A DNA stretch of 64,000 nucleotides from Pontibacillus sp. HMF3514 (GTDB lineage Bacteria > Bacillota > Bacilli > Bacillales > BH030062), in the NCBI RefSeq assembly GCF_009858175.1, contig NZ_CP047393.1:2046001-2110000 (forward strand), read 5' to 3'. Positions 42,904 to 52,150 of the stretch are shown here, one piece after another. Position numbers and translations under genes: made by a program. Within the stretch, counting starts at the first letter, position 1, and every line of letters starts with the position of its first letter. The notes under the pieces are model-generated. The model was not told the DNA's origin and made no database searches. It was given only the letters and a program-made list of their open reading frames with translations.

Positions 42904-43044
42904 ATGGGTCGAGGAAAAGGTTATAAAGTTAAAAGACAAAATCACGAACATGAAAAACCACTCACTGCGAAGCGCTTTGCTGAGGAAGGTGAACAAAAAC
43001 CGAAAAGTATGCATGCTTCCAAAGGCGGAGCTATTAAAGAATAA
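42904..43044 (+). CDS. 46-residue basic hydrophilic protein
   Basis: The frame encodes MGRGKGYKVKRQNHEHEKPL, then TAKRFAEEGEQKPKSMHASK and GGAIKE. It has no hydrophobic segment and no Cys and is rich in Lys, Gly, Glu. GGAGGGG lies seven bases before the ATG, and a terminator follows. The size and composition resemble minor small acid-soluble spore proteins, but I recognise no specific family. Confidence 0.65.
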   Translation: MGRGKGYKVKRQNHEHEKPLTAKRFAEEGEQKPKSMHASKGGAIKE

Positions 43045-43058
43045 ATCATGCATGTTAA

Positions 43059-43092
43059 AAGCAGACTCCATTTAAGAGTCTGCTTCTTTATT
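43059..43092. terminator. Bidirectional terminator
   Basis: AAGCAGACTC (43059-43068) pairs with GAGTCTGCTT (43076-43085), followed by CTTTATT on plus and TTTTAAC on minus. The yppE stop lies within the loop. Confidence 0.82.
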
Positions 43093-43452
43093 CATTTCAA
43101 TTGAATCCAATAATTGATCAAGAACATAATGAATGGAGTTATATAATTCCATATATCGTTTTTTGGGAACATCAATATAATAACTGTGTAATATAACAAG
43201 TTCAAAATTTTCTTTAGTGTTCTTTATTTGTAAAGGATAAACAACCGAGTTTTCAACTTTATAGGTATATTGCTCAGCTAGATCAGCCCATTTTTCATTG
43301 AGTTCGAATAATGGTTTTGATTCCTTCTTAACCTTTTCAAAAAGCTCTCGATCCTTACGATCTGGAGGCTTTTCAGATTGTAAGAAAAGATCTTTTAATT
43401 GATCTAAATTTTTCTTTACTTCCATAATCGTTTCTTCAAGCGACTTCATCAA
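43072..43452 (-). CDS. yppE: YppE-like protein (DUF1798)
   Basis: The 126-residue helical protein has LEETIMEVKKNLDQLKDLFL, FELNEKWADLAEQYTYKVEN and ELVILHSYYIDVPKKRYMEL, a pattern close to B. subtilis YppE, a four-helix bundle of unknown function. Start is TTG or the ATG next to it, behind AAGGAGTG. It lies near yppC and recU, as in B. subtilis. Confidence 0.75.
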   Translation of the reverse strand: MMKSLEETIMEVKKNLDQLKDLFLQSEKPPDRKDRELFEKVKKESKPLFELNEKWADLAEQYTYKVENSVVYPLQIKNTKENFELVILHSYYIDVPKKRYMELYNSIHYVLDQLLDSIEMNKEADS

Positions 43453-43500
43453 AATGCTTCACTCCTTCCCTTCTACTTTAACATGAAGGAAAGGGATTCA

Positions 43501-43812
43501 TCACCTACGAAATAGGCGTTGTAAAAGATTCTTTTTTGGTTCAGCTTTTTCTACTATTTGTTTATTCACTTGTTGCCTTTGTCGTTTTTGGAGTTCTCTC
43601 AATTCCTGGTTCAGCCGAATGCATTCAGATTGTAGGTGCTCAATTTCTTGTCTATGAGAAAGGACCATTGTTAAAACAACTTCATCTGCTTTTTTAGAAA
43701 CTTTTTCATCAATGACATGAACACGATCCATCATTTCCATCCAAGCTTTTTCAAACTCTCTTTTGGACATTCCTTCTCGATACATTTCCATCTTTTTAGC
43801 TGCTAAACCCAT
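43501..43812 (-). CDS. Hypothetical coiled-coil protein
   Basis: The 103-residue protein has an N-terminal helix (MGLAAKKMEMYREGMSKREF), a central coiled coil (VLSHRQEIEHLQSECIRLNQ and following ELRELQKRQRQQ) and a basic C-terminal end (KKNLLQRLFRR) that could contact membrane or nucleic acid. AGGAGGAG precedes the ATG. No family recognised; it lies within the yppE-yppC neighbourhood. Confidence 0.6.
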   Translation of the reverse strand: MGLAAKKMEMYREGMSKREFEKAWMEMMDRVHVIDEKVSKKADEVVLTMVLSHRQEIEHLQSECIRLNQELRELQKRQRQQVNKQIVEKAEPKKNLLQRLFRR

Positions 43813-43988
43813 GATATTGACTCCTCCTAAAAGTTATCTTTAAACACTATTTCTTCTTGATTCCTGTAACTCCTTCACACTTGACAAAAGTAGAAGAAAT
43901 GAGACAAAGAAAGTGAAAATCAGCATTTTTTCTAATTTTGCATGATTTTTTGACGGAGACGCACACTAATTGTCGAGGAGGGATAATA

Positions 43989-44117
43989 ATGGGTAAAAAA
44001 GGTAGAAATACACAACAGAAAAAACCATTAAATAACGAAGAACCAAAGCAAAGAAATCAAGACTTCAAAGGCGATGGAAATCCTAAGCTAGATGGTGAAA
44101 ATCGCCCAGCGACATAA
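43989..44117 (+). CDS. 42-residue hydrophilic protein
   Basis: The frame encodes MGKKGRNTQQKKPLNNEEPK, QRNQDFKGDGNPKLDGENRP and AT. It is rich in Asn, Lys, Gly and Gln, without hydrophobic segment or Cys, in the style of minor small acid-soluble spore proteins. GAGGAGGG lies six bases before the ATG, and a terminator follows the stop. The family is not certain. Confidence 0.65.
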   Translation: MGKKGRNTQQKKPLNNEEPKQRNQDFKGDGNPKLDGENRPAT

Positions 44118-44148
44118 GTAAAAGAAGTGATTCGCTTCAAGTATTAAA

Positions 44149-44182
44149 AATAGCAAGCCTTATAAACAGGCTTGCTATTTTT
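44149..44182. terminator. Bidirectional terminator
   Basis: AATAGCAAGCCT (44149-44160) pairs with AGGCTTGCTATT (44168-44179), followed by TTTT. The yppC stop lies within the right arm. Confidence 0.88.
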
Positions 44183-45137
44183 TGCTTATACTTGTTTTCT
44201 CCAATCGATCCCAAGCTTGTAACATGTAACGCTTGGCATAAAACCGATTACTAACATCCTTAGTAAGATCTGCTTCCTCTTCTTTCCACCATTTTTTCTT
44301 CACTGACCGCCCTGAATGATACCAATCTTTTCGAATATTATCTTGATGAGTGATAACAGGGTAAACCATTCGAAGCATAGGAGCTTTTGGCATTCTGGTT
44401 GTAAAGTACCGCTCATACTCTATACGTGAACCCAGGGGCTCAGCGTATTTCGCAAAAGCTACAAATTCATCATACAAATCCTTGTGAAATAATAATGCGG
44501 CCAGCTTTTTACCTAACATAATCCGATTGGATAAGTGAAAGAAACCATGAACGTATGCACCATAGACTTTACCTCTTAACGTTGGGAATAATACGGCGCT
44601 CAAATGGAATAAATCTTGAGATCGAAACGGTAATTTTTCAAACACCTCATGTTTATAATAGGACTGTTCAATGACTGGTTTCTGGATAACATTTTGCTCA
44701 TTTATTATAAGGGCTGTAACTAAACGAGAATGATCTCTATTCTCCCAAAAATAAATCCACTCTTTTTCCATAAATTTCGAAATGCGGAACTCAGATAATA
44801 AATGAAATAGTGCCTGTCCTATTTCACAAGATAAAGCATATAGAAGTAATTGAGGATAAGCATCGGAAAATATAAGCCAATTTGCACGTTCATAAGTAGA
44901 GAATAAATTACGTTTTTCTTGTTTTGATAGCATGGATTGAAAAGGGTCCATTTGTAAATCAGTTATATTCCACCCTGCATTGCGAGAGACCATGCTTGCT
45001 AAAAAAGCCCAACGTATTTCAGGATAGGAAAAATATAAGTTTTGATAGGCTTTTGTACGGGAAATATTATCGACGTTATGGATGGATGTCTGTTCTTTTA
45101 TGTGTTGAATCAGTATTTGTTCTTCTCTAGCGTCCAT
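44175..45137 (-). CDS. yppC: YppC-like protein (DUF2515)
   Basis: The 320-residue protein has the DUF2515 pattern: NISRTKAYQNLYFSYPEIRW, LASMVSRNAGWNITDLQ, FSTYERANWLIFSDAYPQLL and RIEYERYFTTRMPKAPMLR. The family occurs next to recU-ponA in bacilli; its function is unknown. It is divergent from recU, with about 140 bases between starts. GGGAGGTG lies before the ATG. Confidence 0.88.
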   Translation of the reverse strand: MDAREEQILIQHIKEQTSIHNVDNISRTKAYQNLYFSYPEIRWAFLASMVSRNAGWNITDLQMDPFQSMLSKQEKRNLFSTYERANWLIFSDAYPQLLLYALSCEIGQALFHLLSEFRISKFMEKEWIYFWENRDHSRLVTALIINEQNVIQKPVIEQSYYKHEVFEKLPFRSQDLFHLSAVLFPTLRGKVYGAYVHGFFHLSNRIMLGKKLAALLFHKDLYDEFVAFAKYAEPLGSRIEYERYFTTRMPKAPMLRMVYPVITHQDNIRKDWYHSGRSVKKKWWKEEEADLTKDVSNRFYAKRYMLQAWDRLEKTSISKK

Positions 45138-45277
45138 ATTTTCACCTCCCTCTTAGCATGTTCGAAAAACGTTAATTTAGAAGTAGTTGTTGAACGATCT
45201 TTAAGGGAATGAATTTTTCCTTCTCATTTTTCTTCTATTTTTGATATGATACATACATGCATAGGGAGGTTTTATGT

Positions 45278-45871
45278 ATGAACTATCCAAATGGGAAGAA
45301 AACTAACAACAATGCAGTGACGAATCGAAAACCAAAACAAAAGCCTGATTTTTCTAATCGTGGAATGACACTTGAAGAAGATATAAATCAATCGAATCAA
45401 GCTTATTTAACATCAGGACGAGCTGTCATTCACAAAAAACCAACACCTGTGCAAATTGTTAATGTGGATTATCCTAAAAGAAGTGCTGCTGTTATTAAGG
45501 AAGCCTATTTCAAACAAGCATCAACCACTGACTATAATGGTATTTATAGAGGAAAATATATTGATTTTGAAGCAAAAGAAACAAGAAACAAAACCTCTTT
45601 TCCTCTAGCCAATATTCATGAGCATCAGGTTGAACACATGAAAAAAGTATGCGAACAAGATGGAGTCTGTTTTGCTATATTAAGGTTTTCCCAATTGGAG
45701 GAGACATATTTTTTCCCTGCAGAGAAACTTTTTCAACACTGGGATCGTCAAAATAATGGCGGAAGAAAATCCATTCCGTATCAAACTATTCAACAAGAAG
45801 GACATTTCATCCAACTTCAATATCATATACGAGTCGATTATTTAAGCGTAATTGATGAAATGTACTTTTAA
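45278..45871 (+). CDS. recU: Holliday junction resolvase RecU
   Basis: The 197-residue nuclease has the family pattern [34 protein letters not shown], the active-site block [20 protein letters not shown] (Asp, Glu, Lys) and [14 protein letters not shown]. It resolves four-way junctions in recombination and repair. Start is at the ATG eight bases behind GGGAGG. It is followed by ponA after 19 bases, the conserved recU-ponA operon. Confidence 0.96.
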   Translation: MNYPNGKKTNNNAVTNRKPKQKPDFSNRGMTLEEDINQSNQAYLTSGRAVIHKKPTPVQIVNVDYPKRSAAVIKEAYFKQASTTDYNGIYRGKYIDFEAKETRNKTSFPLANIHEHQVEHMKKVCEQDGVCFAILRFSQLEETYFFPAEKLFQHWDRQNNGGRKSIPYQTIQQEGHFIQLQYHIRVDYLSVIDEMYF

Positions 45872-45890
45872 GAACGGAGGAAGATGAGAG

Positions 45891-48509
45891 ATGGCACAAA
45901 ACAGTCAATCTCGTACAGCACGAAAAAAAGAACTCAAACAAAGTAAAAAACAAAACCAAAAGCCAATCATGAAACGAATGATCATGGCCATTTTAGTATT
46001 AGGAGTTATAGGGGCAATCGGAATTGGCTCTTTATTCATTTATTATGTCCAAGGTGCACCCGAACTAAATCCTGATAAACTCTCAAGTCCTATATCAGCA
46101 AAATTCTATGATAAAGATGATAATTTGTTTGCTGAACTCGGAGCTCAAAAACGAACCAAAATAACACAAGATCAAATACCAGAAGTAGTAGAAAAAGCGG
46201 TTATTGCTACTGAAGATTCCCGTTTCTACGATCACATGGGTATTGACTTTCGAAGAATTTTAGCAGCTGTTTATGCCAATATCACAGAAGGATACGGAGC
46301 TGAAGGTGCAAGTACAATCACCCAACAGGTTGTTAAAAACGCCTTCTTAAGTCAAAAGAAAACGCTAGAGCGTAAAGTACAAGAACAATGGCTTGCCTTA
46401 AAACTTGAACAAAAGTACTCAAAAGATGAAATCCTAACGATGTATCTTAATAAAATTTACTATGCCAACGATGCTTATGGTATAGCTAAAGCTGCTGACC
46501 TTTACTTCAATAAAAAACTTAGCGAGCTTACATTGCCAGAGGCAGCTCTATTAGCAGGTATTCCACAGCGCCCTGCGGCATATGATCCTTTTGACAATCC
46601 AGATTTAGCTCAGGAGCGTAAAAATATTGTGTTAAAGCTTATGGTTCAGCACGGTAAAATTACTGAACAAGAAGCTGCAGAGGCTAAAAAAGTTAAAGTA
46701 GAATCGTTGGTGACAAAAGAATCAGATTCTTCCAATATTCCTTACGATAGCTTCTTAGAGCAAGCAATCAAGGAAGTTGAACAAAAATTAAATGATGTAA
46801 ATATTTATGAGGATGGCGTAAAAGTTTATACAACGTTAGATCCGAAAGCACAAAAACGTGCAGAAGAGCTATTGGGTAAAAACAGTCCTCTTCCATTTCC
46901 AGACAAAGAGTTTCAAACAGGCTTAGCTGTCTTGGATACCAAATCTGGAGCAATTCGAGCAATTGGTGGAGGAAGAAATAAGGACAAAGTTGGGGCTACT
47001 CTCAACTACGCAACACAGTTAAAAGGTCGACAGCCAGGTTCTACATTTAAACCAATCGTAGACTACGGACCAGCAATTGAACACCTTCAATGGTCTACGT
47101 ATCATTTACTAAAAGACGAACCTTATAAGTATAAAACTCCACCCCATAAGGATGTGAACAACTGGGACGGAGATTATTTAGGTACAATGACCATGCGTAG
47201 AGCACTTGCCCTTTCTCGTAACGTGCCTGCAGCAAAAACATTAGCTGAAGTTGGTCTTAAACGTGCACAAAAGTTTGCTGAAGGCTTAGGCATTAACTTC
47301 GAGAGTGAAACGATGCACGAATCGAATGCCATTGGTGGTGCAAGTACAGGTGTGACACCATTACAATTAGCTGCTTCCTATAGTGCGTTTGGTAACGAAG
47401 GCGTTTATAATGAACCCTATGCCGTTCGCCGTGTAGAATTCCAAGGAAGTAGAAGCCCTGTAGAGTTTAAGAATGAATCACATGTAGCAATGAAAGATTA
47501 TACAGCTTATATGATTTCAGACATGTTAAAAGACGTTGTTCAATGGGGTACAGGAACGAGAGCTAAAGTACCAGGAGTTCCTGTTGCAGGTAAAACAGGT
47601 ACCACAAATAATGAACATGGTACACCAGATTCTTGGTTTACAGGTTACACAACGAACTATACGATCTCTGTATGGTCAGGGTATCCTTCACCAAAAAATA
47701 GTGTTCCAGCAAGCGCTAAATACATTCCACAACAAGCATTTAGTAACTTGATGGGTCACATATCTCAAGGAATTGATACCCCTGACTTCAAGAAGCCTTC
47801 TTCTGTTGTTAAAAGCCCGGTAGAGATGGGGACTAAGCCTCCAAAACTACCTAGTGAGTTTACACCAGAAGAACAAATCAAATATGAACTTTTCGTAGAA
47901 GGAACAGAACCTCAAGAAAAATCAGATCAATTCGAAAAGCTTGATCCTGTAAAAGACCTTAAAGCTGAATTTGATGAGGAAAAAGGAACGGTTAAACTAA
48001 CTTGGGATTATGAAGCTGATGAAGATAAACAAGTTTCCTTTAACATTGCAGGTTCCCCTGAAGGTCAACCTATGCAATCAATTGCAGAAGGATATGGCAA
48101 TACTCAATTAGAAGTATCAAACCTTCAAAAAGGCGAAACCTATACGTTTGAAGTGGTTGCAGTCAGCGATAAGAATCCTGAAAATAAGAGTGATCCAAAT
48201 ACCGTTACTATTGATATTCCTGAGAAGAGCAAGCTTGATGATCTTCTTGATGACTTAAACGGTGACGATGATAAAAAAGACAAGAAAAAAGACAAGAAAA
48301 AAGATAATGACGAGGATAATCAGGACGATAGTGGCTCCAATAATAACGATTCAGACTCATCTGGGTCCGATAGTACGAATGATGGATCCTCCACTGATGA
48401 TTCCTCTTCAGATGGTTCCGGTTCAACAGATTCCGGTTCTACTGACGATTCAAATACGAGTGATAGTTCCAGTTCAAGTGACAGCCAATCATCGGATGAC
48501 GCAGCTTAA
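45891..48509 (+). CDS. ponA: Class A penicillin-binding protein PBP1
   Basis: The 872-residue bifunctional enzyme has a basic cytoplasmic N terminus, one membrane anchor (about 27-50), a GT51 domain (about 70-250, ATEDSRFYDHMGID and STITQQVVKNAF), and a transpeptidase domain (about 330-640, with GSTFKPIVDYGPAI, SRNVPAAK and KTGTTN). An FN3-like domain (about 685-780) follows. The last ~95 residues are a Lys/Asp run then Ser/Asp/Gly/Thr low-complexity tail. It polymerises and cross-links peptidoglycan; GpsB (also here) localises it. Confidence 0.96.
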   Translation: MAQNSQSRTARKKELKQSKKQNQKPIMKRMIMAILVLGVIGAIGIGSLFIYYVQGAPELNPDKLSSPISAKFYDKDDNLFAELGAQKRTKITQDQIPEVVEKAVIATEDSRFYDHMGIDFRRILAAVYANITEGYGAEGASTITQQVVKNAFLSQKKTLERKVQEQWLALKLEQKYSKDEILTMYLNKIYYANDAYGIAKAADLYFNKKLSELTLPEAALLAGIPQRPAAYDPFDNPDLAQERKNIVLKLMVQHGKITEQEAAEAKKVKVESLVTKESDSSNIPYDSFLEQAIKEVEQKLNDVNIYEDGVKVYTTLDPKAQKRAEELLGKNSPLPFPDKEFQTGLAVLDTKSGAIRAIGGGRNKDKVGATLNYATQLKGRQPGSTFKPIVDYGPAIEHLQWSTYHLLKDEPYKYKTPPHKDVNNWDGDYLGTMTMRRALALSRNVPAAKTLAEVGLKRAQKFAEGLGINFESETMHESNAIGGASTGVTPLQLAASYSAFGNEGVYNEPYAVRRVEFQGSRSPVEFKNESHVAMKDYTAYMISDMLKDVVQWGTGTRAKVPGVPVAGKTGTTNNEHGTPDSWFTGYTTNYTISVWSGYPSPKNSVPASAKYIPQQAFSNLMGHISQGIDTPDFKKPSSVVKSPVEMGTKPPKLPSEFTPEEQIKYELFVEGTEPQEKSDQFEKLDPVKDLKAEFDEEKGTVKLTWDYEADEDKQVSFNIAGSPEGQPMQSIAEGYGNTQLEVSNLQKGETYTFEVVAVSDKNPENKSDPNTVTIDIPEKSKLDDLLDDLNGDDDKKDKKKDKKKDNDEDNQDDSGSNNNDSDSSGSDSTNDGSSTDDSSSDGSGSTDSGSTDDSNTSDSSSSSDSQSSDDAA

Positions 48510-48528
48510 AATATGAAGTAAATAAATT

Positions 48529-48566
48529 GAGCATCAAATCTTATTAAGATTTGATGCTCTTTTTTT
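48529..48566 (+). terminator. Terminator of recU-ponA
   Basis: GAGCATCAAATCTTA pairs with TAAGATTTGATGCTC, followed by TTTTTTT. Confidence 0.92.
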
Positions 48567-48597
48567 GATGAGTATATTATTCTTATTCATCCATGTT

Positions 48598-49194
48598 AGC
48601 CCCCTTATCTGGAAGACTTGGAATCGAGATAATGTGCGTATGGTTCCGTTGCTTTTGTGCAGATCGGCGGGCTGTGGAACGGGTTGCTTTCCCCGGAAGA
48701 CCGATCGAGCTTCCTCGTCACTTCGTTCCTGCGGGATCTCGCTCGCCCTTTCTACCGGAGGAGTCAACCCGTTCCACAGCCCGCCTTAGCCGAATGGAGA
48801 TTAACGGAACCGCCTTAGTTCTGGGATGAGGTGTTCTGTTTCCAGGTAGTATAACCCTATCATGACAAGGCTCTGAACAACTTCTCTGAATATGATTTCC
48901 AACCAACATGAGGTGGGATAGCAAAATTATGGTCCGTTAGTTTCCATAATCGCGTGGAGGGAAGGAAACGGCAAACTGTCGTGGTAGCAAAGGCAAGACG
49001 AGACCCCGCAGGAACGAGGAGGCTATACAATGGAGGTTCTACCAAAACCGCCACATCATGTGGCAACGTAGAACTACCCCACGTCGTGTGGGGCAACAAC
49101 AGGCTTGCCGTTTCACTGACCGCAACAAATTACTCAACAGCAACGGACTCCTCTCAGTTTCAAGTCTTCAACAATCCTGCCATATAATTGAATA
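48598..49194 (+). repeat. Composite palindromic repeat element D
   Basis: This fills most of 48510-49289. Order: left end AGCCCCCTTATCTGGAAGAC, P2 (48642-48811) with inner arms 48667-48686 and 48765-48784 (GCGGGCTGTGGAACGGGTTG), an unrelated linker, P1 inverted (about 48933-49150), and right end CCTGCCATATAATTGAATAA. Relative to A and C the two palindromes are swapped. P1 carries at its apex the two-hairpin module (49036-49093) that element A carries in P2, ending in the same CCCCACGTCGTGTGGGG. In B. subtilis ypoC occupies this position. Confidence 0.86.
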
Positions 49195-49289
49195 ATAAAA
49201 TAAGCGCCAATAAAAAAAGCAGCTCAATTAAGAGTATCAATCATACTCAAAAAATCGAACTACTTAAAACAAATGTTCATGCTCTTTAT

Positions 49290-49955
49290 TTACACATTCG
49301 ATGCTTTTTCTCTCTTACGCATCCTCTTCTGCCCTTCTCTACATAAATGAAGTAATGGACAAATATCACACTGAGGTGATTGGGCTTTACAATGGTATCT
49401 ACCGAAGAAAATCATACGATGATGCGTCTCACTCCACTCTTCTTTCGGAACCTTCTTCATTAAAGTTTTCTCGACTTCAAGCACAGAATCCTTCCAACGA
49501 CAGATCCCTAAGCGTTTAGAAACACGCTCTACATGCGTATCAACAGCTATTGCAGGTTCATCAAAAGCTACAGCAGCTACTACATTAGCCGTTTTCCTCC
49601 CCACTCCAGCAAGTTTCTCTAACTCCACCTTAGAGTGAGGAACAACTCCATCATATTCATCGATCAGCATCTGACTCAACTTACGAATATTTTTAGACTT
49701 ATTTCGATACAACCCAATTGAACGAATGTCTTCTTGAAGCTCTTCTAGAGGTACATTCACATAGTCCTCAGGTGTTTTATACTTTTTAAATAATTCTTTT
49801 GTAACCTTATTAACTAATGCATCCGTGCACTGTGCTGATAAAACAACAGCAACCAATAATTCAAATGGATTCTCATGATTTAGTTCACAATCTGCTTCTG
49901 GGAACATATCCTTCAATGTATCAAGCACTTCACGCATTTGAGATTGGTTTAACAT
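49290..49955 (-). CDS. nth: Endonuclease III
   Basis: The 221-residue base-excision enzyme has LLVAVVLSAQCTDALVNKVT with the catalytic Lys region, the helix-hairpin-helix LAGVGRKTANVV (about 111-122), AVDTHVERVSKRLGI with the catalytic Asp, and the [4Fe-4S] cluster Cys set CKAQSPQCDICPLLHLC. It removes oxidised pyrimidines and nicks the abasic site. It starts 15 bases after the dnaD stop and is co-transcribed with it. Confidence 0.97.
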   Translation of the reverse strand: MLNQSQMREVLDTLKDMFPEADCELNHENPFELLVAVVLSAQCTDALVNKVTKELFKKYKTPEDYVNVPLEELQEDIRSIGLYRNKSKNIRKLSQMLIDEYDGVVPHSKVELEKLAGVGRKTANVVAAVAFDEPAIAVDTHVERVSKRLGICRWKDSVLEVEKTLMKKVPKEEWSETHHRMIFFGRYHCKAQSPQCDICPLLHLCREGQKRMRKREKASNV

Positions 49956-49970
49956 ACACCTTCCCCTTCC

Positions 49971-50666
49971 TTACTCGTCCTCTTCCAGCCAGTTGTAATA
50001 AATAGAGGAATCGCGATTTCGTTTTTGATAAGTTTCTTGGTTACTTGAGCTCCCCTGTTGGCTTCGAAAAGATTTACTTGCTTCTCTAGCTTGTTGTACA
50101 GTTCTTATACCTTTCTTTTTCCACTCTCGTAAAATTCGATCAATATATTTAAAGTTTAATTTCCCCATTAAAACAGCCTCACGAAGTGCTGCTTTTATAA
50201 GAGCTGGCTCTTGTTGGTCTTCATCGATCCATATATTTACGGTTTCAATTTCAAATGGAGATAATGGTCGTCCAAATTCTTGTTCAAATAATACAAATAA
50301 GTTCGGCTGATCATCACTTTGATTGTTTGTTTCGTACGATTCTTCTGGATCTTCGGTAAGTTTTTCCCAAAGTACAAATAAAGAATAGCTCTCATTAATC
50401 ACTTGATCACTACCAGTAGACTGTTCAATGGTCAGGTATCCCTTCTGAATCAGTTTTCTGAGTACCTGAGAACAATCTTGTTCAGAGAAAGATAAAAATT
50501 GAGCTAATTCATTTGGTGTTGGAAAATCATTTCCTTCTTGTTGATATCGATGAATTTGCAAAATGACCATAACATCTCTTTCGTTTAACCCTAAGTCCAT
50601 GTACATCGTTAACAATCGTTTAGGGAAACTCATCTGGTCTTTTAATAACGTGTTAATCCAATTCAT
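49971..50666 (-). CDS. dnaD: DNA replication protein DnaD
   Basis: The 231-residue protein has the N-terminal winged-helix DDBH1 domain (about 1-120, FPKRLLTMYMDLGLNERDVM) and the C-terminal DDBH2 domain (about 130-200) with FEQEFGRPLSPFEIE, LIKAALREAVLMGKLNFKYI and IDRILREWKKKGI. It helps load the helicase in bacillar replication initiation. Start MNWINTLL behind AGAGGTG; B. subtilis DnaD is 232 residues. Followed by nth. Confidence 0.94.
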   Translation of the reverse strand: MNWINTLLKDQMSFPKRLLTMYMDLGLNERDVMVILQIHRYQQEGNDFPTPNELAQFLSFSEQDCSQVLRKLIQKGYLTIEQSTGSDQVINESYSLFVLWEKLTEDPEESYETNNQSDDQPNLFVLFEQEFGRPLSPFEIETVNIWIDEDQQEPALIKAALREAVLMGKLNFKYIDRILREWKKKGIRTVQQAREASKSFRSQQGSSSNQETYQKRNRDSSIYYNWLEEDE

Positions 50667-50778
50667 ATTGAGTGTTTCACCTCTACCCTTTATGATCAAA
50701 AACATTACTATACGTTCGTTACATTCCAATACATGATTATAACACGTTTATTTATGATTTAGAGATAAGCAATGATTG

Positions 50779-50806
50779 AAAAAGCTCCCAAGGGTTGGGA
50801 GCTTTT
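50779..50806 (-). terminator. Terminator of the ypmA-asnS operon
   Basis: AAAAGCTCCCA pairs with TGGGAGCTTTT with a short loop; TTTTTC follows on the minus strand. Confidence 0.88.
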
Positions 50807-50839
50807 CATCTAATTTCTGTTCTATTGTATCATTAAATA

Positions 50840-52132
50840 TTAAGGATATAGACGGTTTAATAAACGTGGGAACGGAATTGTTTCACGAACATGTTCTGTA
50901 CCCGTAATCCATGCTACTGTACGCTCTAAACCTAATCCAAATCCTGAGTGTGGAACACTACCATATTGACGAAGCTCTAAATACCATTTGTAAGCATCTT
51001 CACCCAATTCATGTTCTGCATAACGTTGTTTCATTAGATCTAGATCATCAATACGTTGAGATCCTCCGATAATCTCACCATATCCCTCAGGTGCAATTAA
51101 ATCAGCACATAAGGCAACATCAGGATTTTCAGGGTCCGGCTTCATGTAAAATGCTTTAATATCTAGAGGGAAATGCGTAATGAAAACAGGCTTATCATAG
51201 CTTTCAGCAATTGCTGTTTCATGAGGTGCACCGAAATCGTCTCCCCACTCGATATCATCAAAACCTTTTTCTTTTAACAGCTTAATCGCGTCCCCATATG
51301 TGATACGTGGGAATGGTGCTTGAATTTTTTCAAGCTGTGTAGTGTCACGTTCAAGAGCTTGCAGTTCAAGCTTGCAGTTTTCAAGTACTGATTGAATAAC
51401 GTGAGAAACATATTGTTCCTGAACTTCAAGATTATCTTCATGATCCATAAATGCCATCTCTGGCTCAATCATCCAAAATTCAATTAGGTGACGACGAGTC
51501 TTAGATTTTTCAGCACGGAAGGTTGGACCAAATGAGAACACTTTACCAAAAGCCATAGCTGCCGCTTCCATATAAAGCTGTCCACTTTGAGAAAGGTATG
51601 CATCTTCTTCAAAATATTTGGTATGGAACAATTCTGTTGTTCCTTCAGCTGAAGATCCTGTTAAAATTGGCGGATCAATTTTTGTGTAACCATGAGTATT
51701 GAAAAACTCATAAGTAGAACGAATAATTTCATTACGGATTTTCATGATGGCGTGCTGTCTTTTAGAACGTAACCATAAGTGACGGTGATCTAGCAAAAAT
51801 TCCGGACCGTGTTCTTTCGGTGTAATTGGATAATCAACAGCTTCATGAATTAATTCAAGTGATTTAACCTGTAATTCATAACCAAATGGTGAACGAGAAT
51901 CTTCAGAAACTGTACCAGTTACATACAATGAAGATTCCTGAGTCATACTTTTTGCAAGCGCAAATGTTTCTTCATCTACTTCTGCTTTTACGACAACTCC
52001 TTGAATAAAACCTGTTCCATCACGAAGTTGTAAAAATGCAATTTTACCGCTTGAACGTTTGTTTGCTAACCATGCGCCGATGGTTACTTCTTCTCCTACA
52101 TGTTTATGAACTTGGGATATAGTTGTTTTCAT
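50840..52132 (-). CDS. asnS: Asparaginyl-tRNA synthetase
   Basis: The 430-residue class IIb synthetase has an N-terminal OB-fold anticodon domain (about 1-100), motif 1 region [20 protein letters not shown], motif 2 [20 protein letters not shown], and motif 3 [13 protein letters not shown]. It charges tRNA-Asn with asparagine. No T-box leader is seen; it is the last gene of the ypmA-ypmB-aspB-asnS operon, 18 bases after aspB, which makes the amino donor aspartate. Confidence 0.97.
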   Translation of the reverse strand: MKTTISQVHKHVGEEVTIGAWLANKRSSGKIAFLQLRDGTGFIQGVVVKAEVDEETFALAKSMTQESSLYVTGTVSEDSRSPFGYELQVKSLELIHEAVDYPITPKEHGPEFLLDHRHLWLRSKRQHAIMKIRNEIIRSTYEFFNTHGYTKIDPPILTGSSAEGTTELFHTKYFEEDAYLSQSGQLYMEAAAMAFGKVFSFGPTFRAEKSKTRRHLIEFWMIEPEMAFMDHEDNLEVQEQYVSHVIQSVLENCKLELQALERDTTQLEKIQAPFPRITYGDAIKLLKEKGFDDIEWGDDFGAPHETAIAESYDKPVFITHFPLDIKAFYMKPDPENPDVALCADLIAPEGYGEIIGGSQRIDDLDLMKQRYAEHELGEDAYKWYLELRQYGSVPHSGFGLGLERTVAWITGTEHVRETIPFPRLLNRLYP

Positions 52133-52150
52133 GTGTTACCCTCCAAAACG

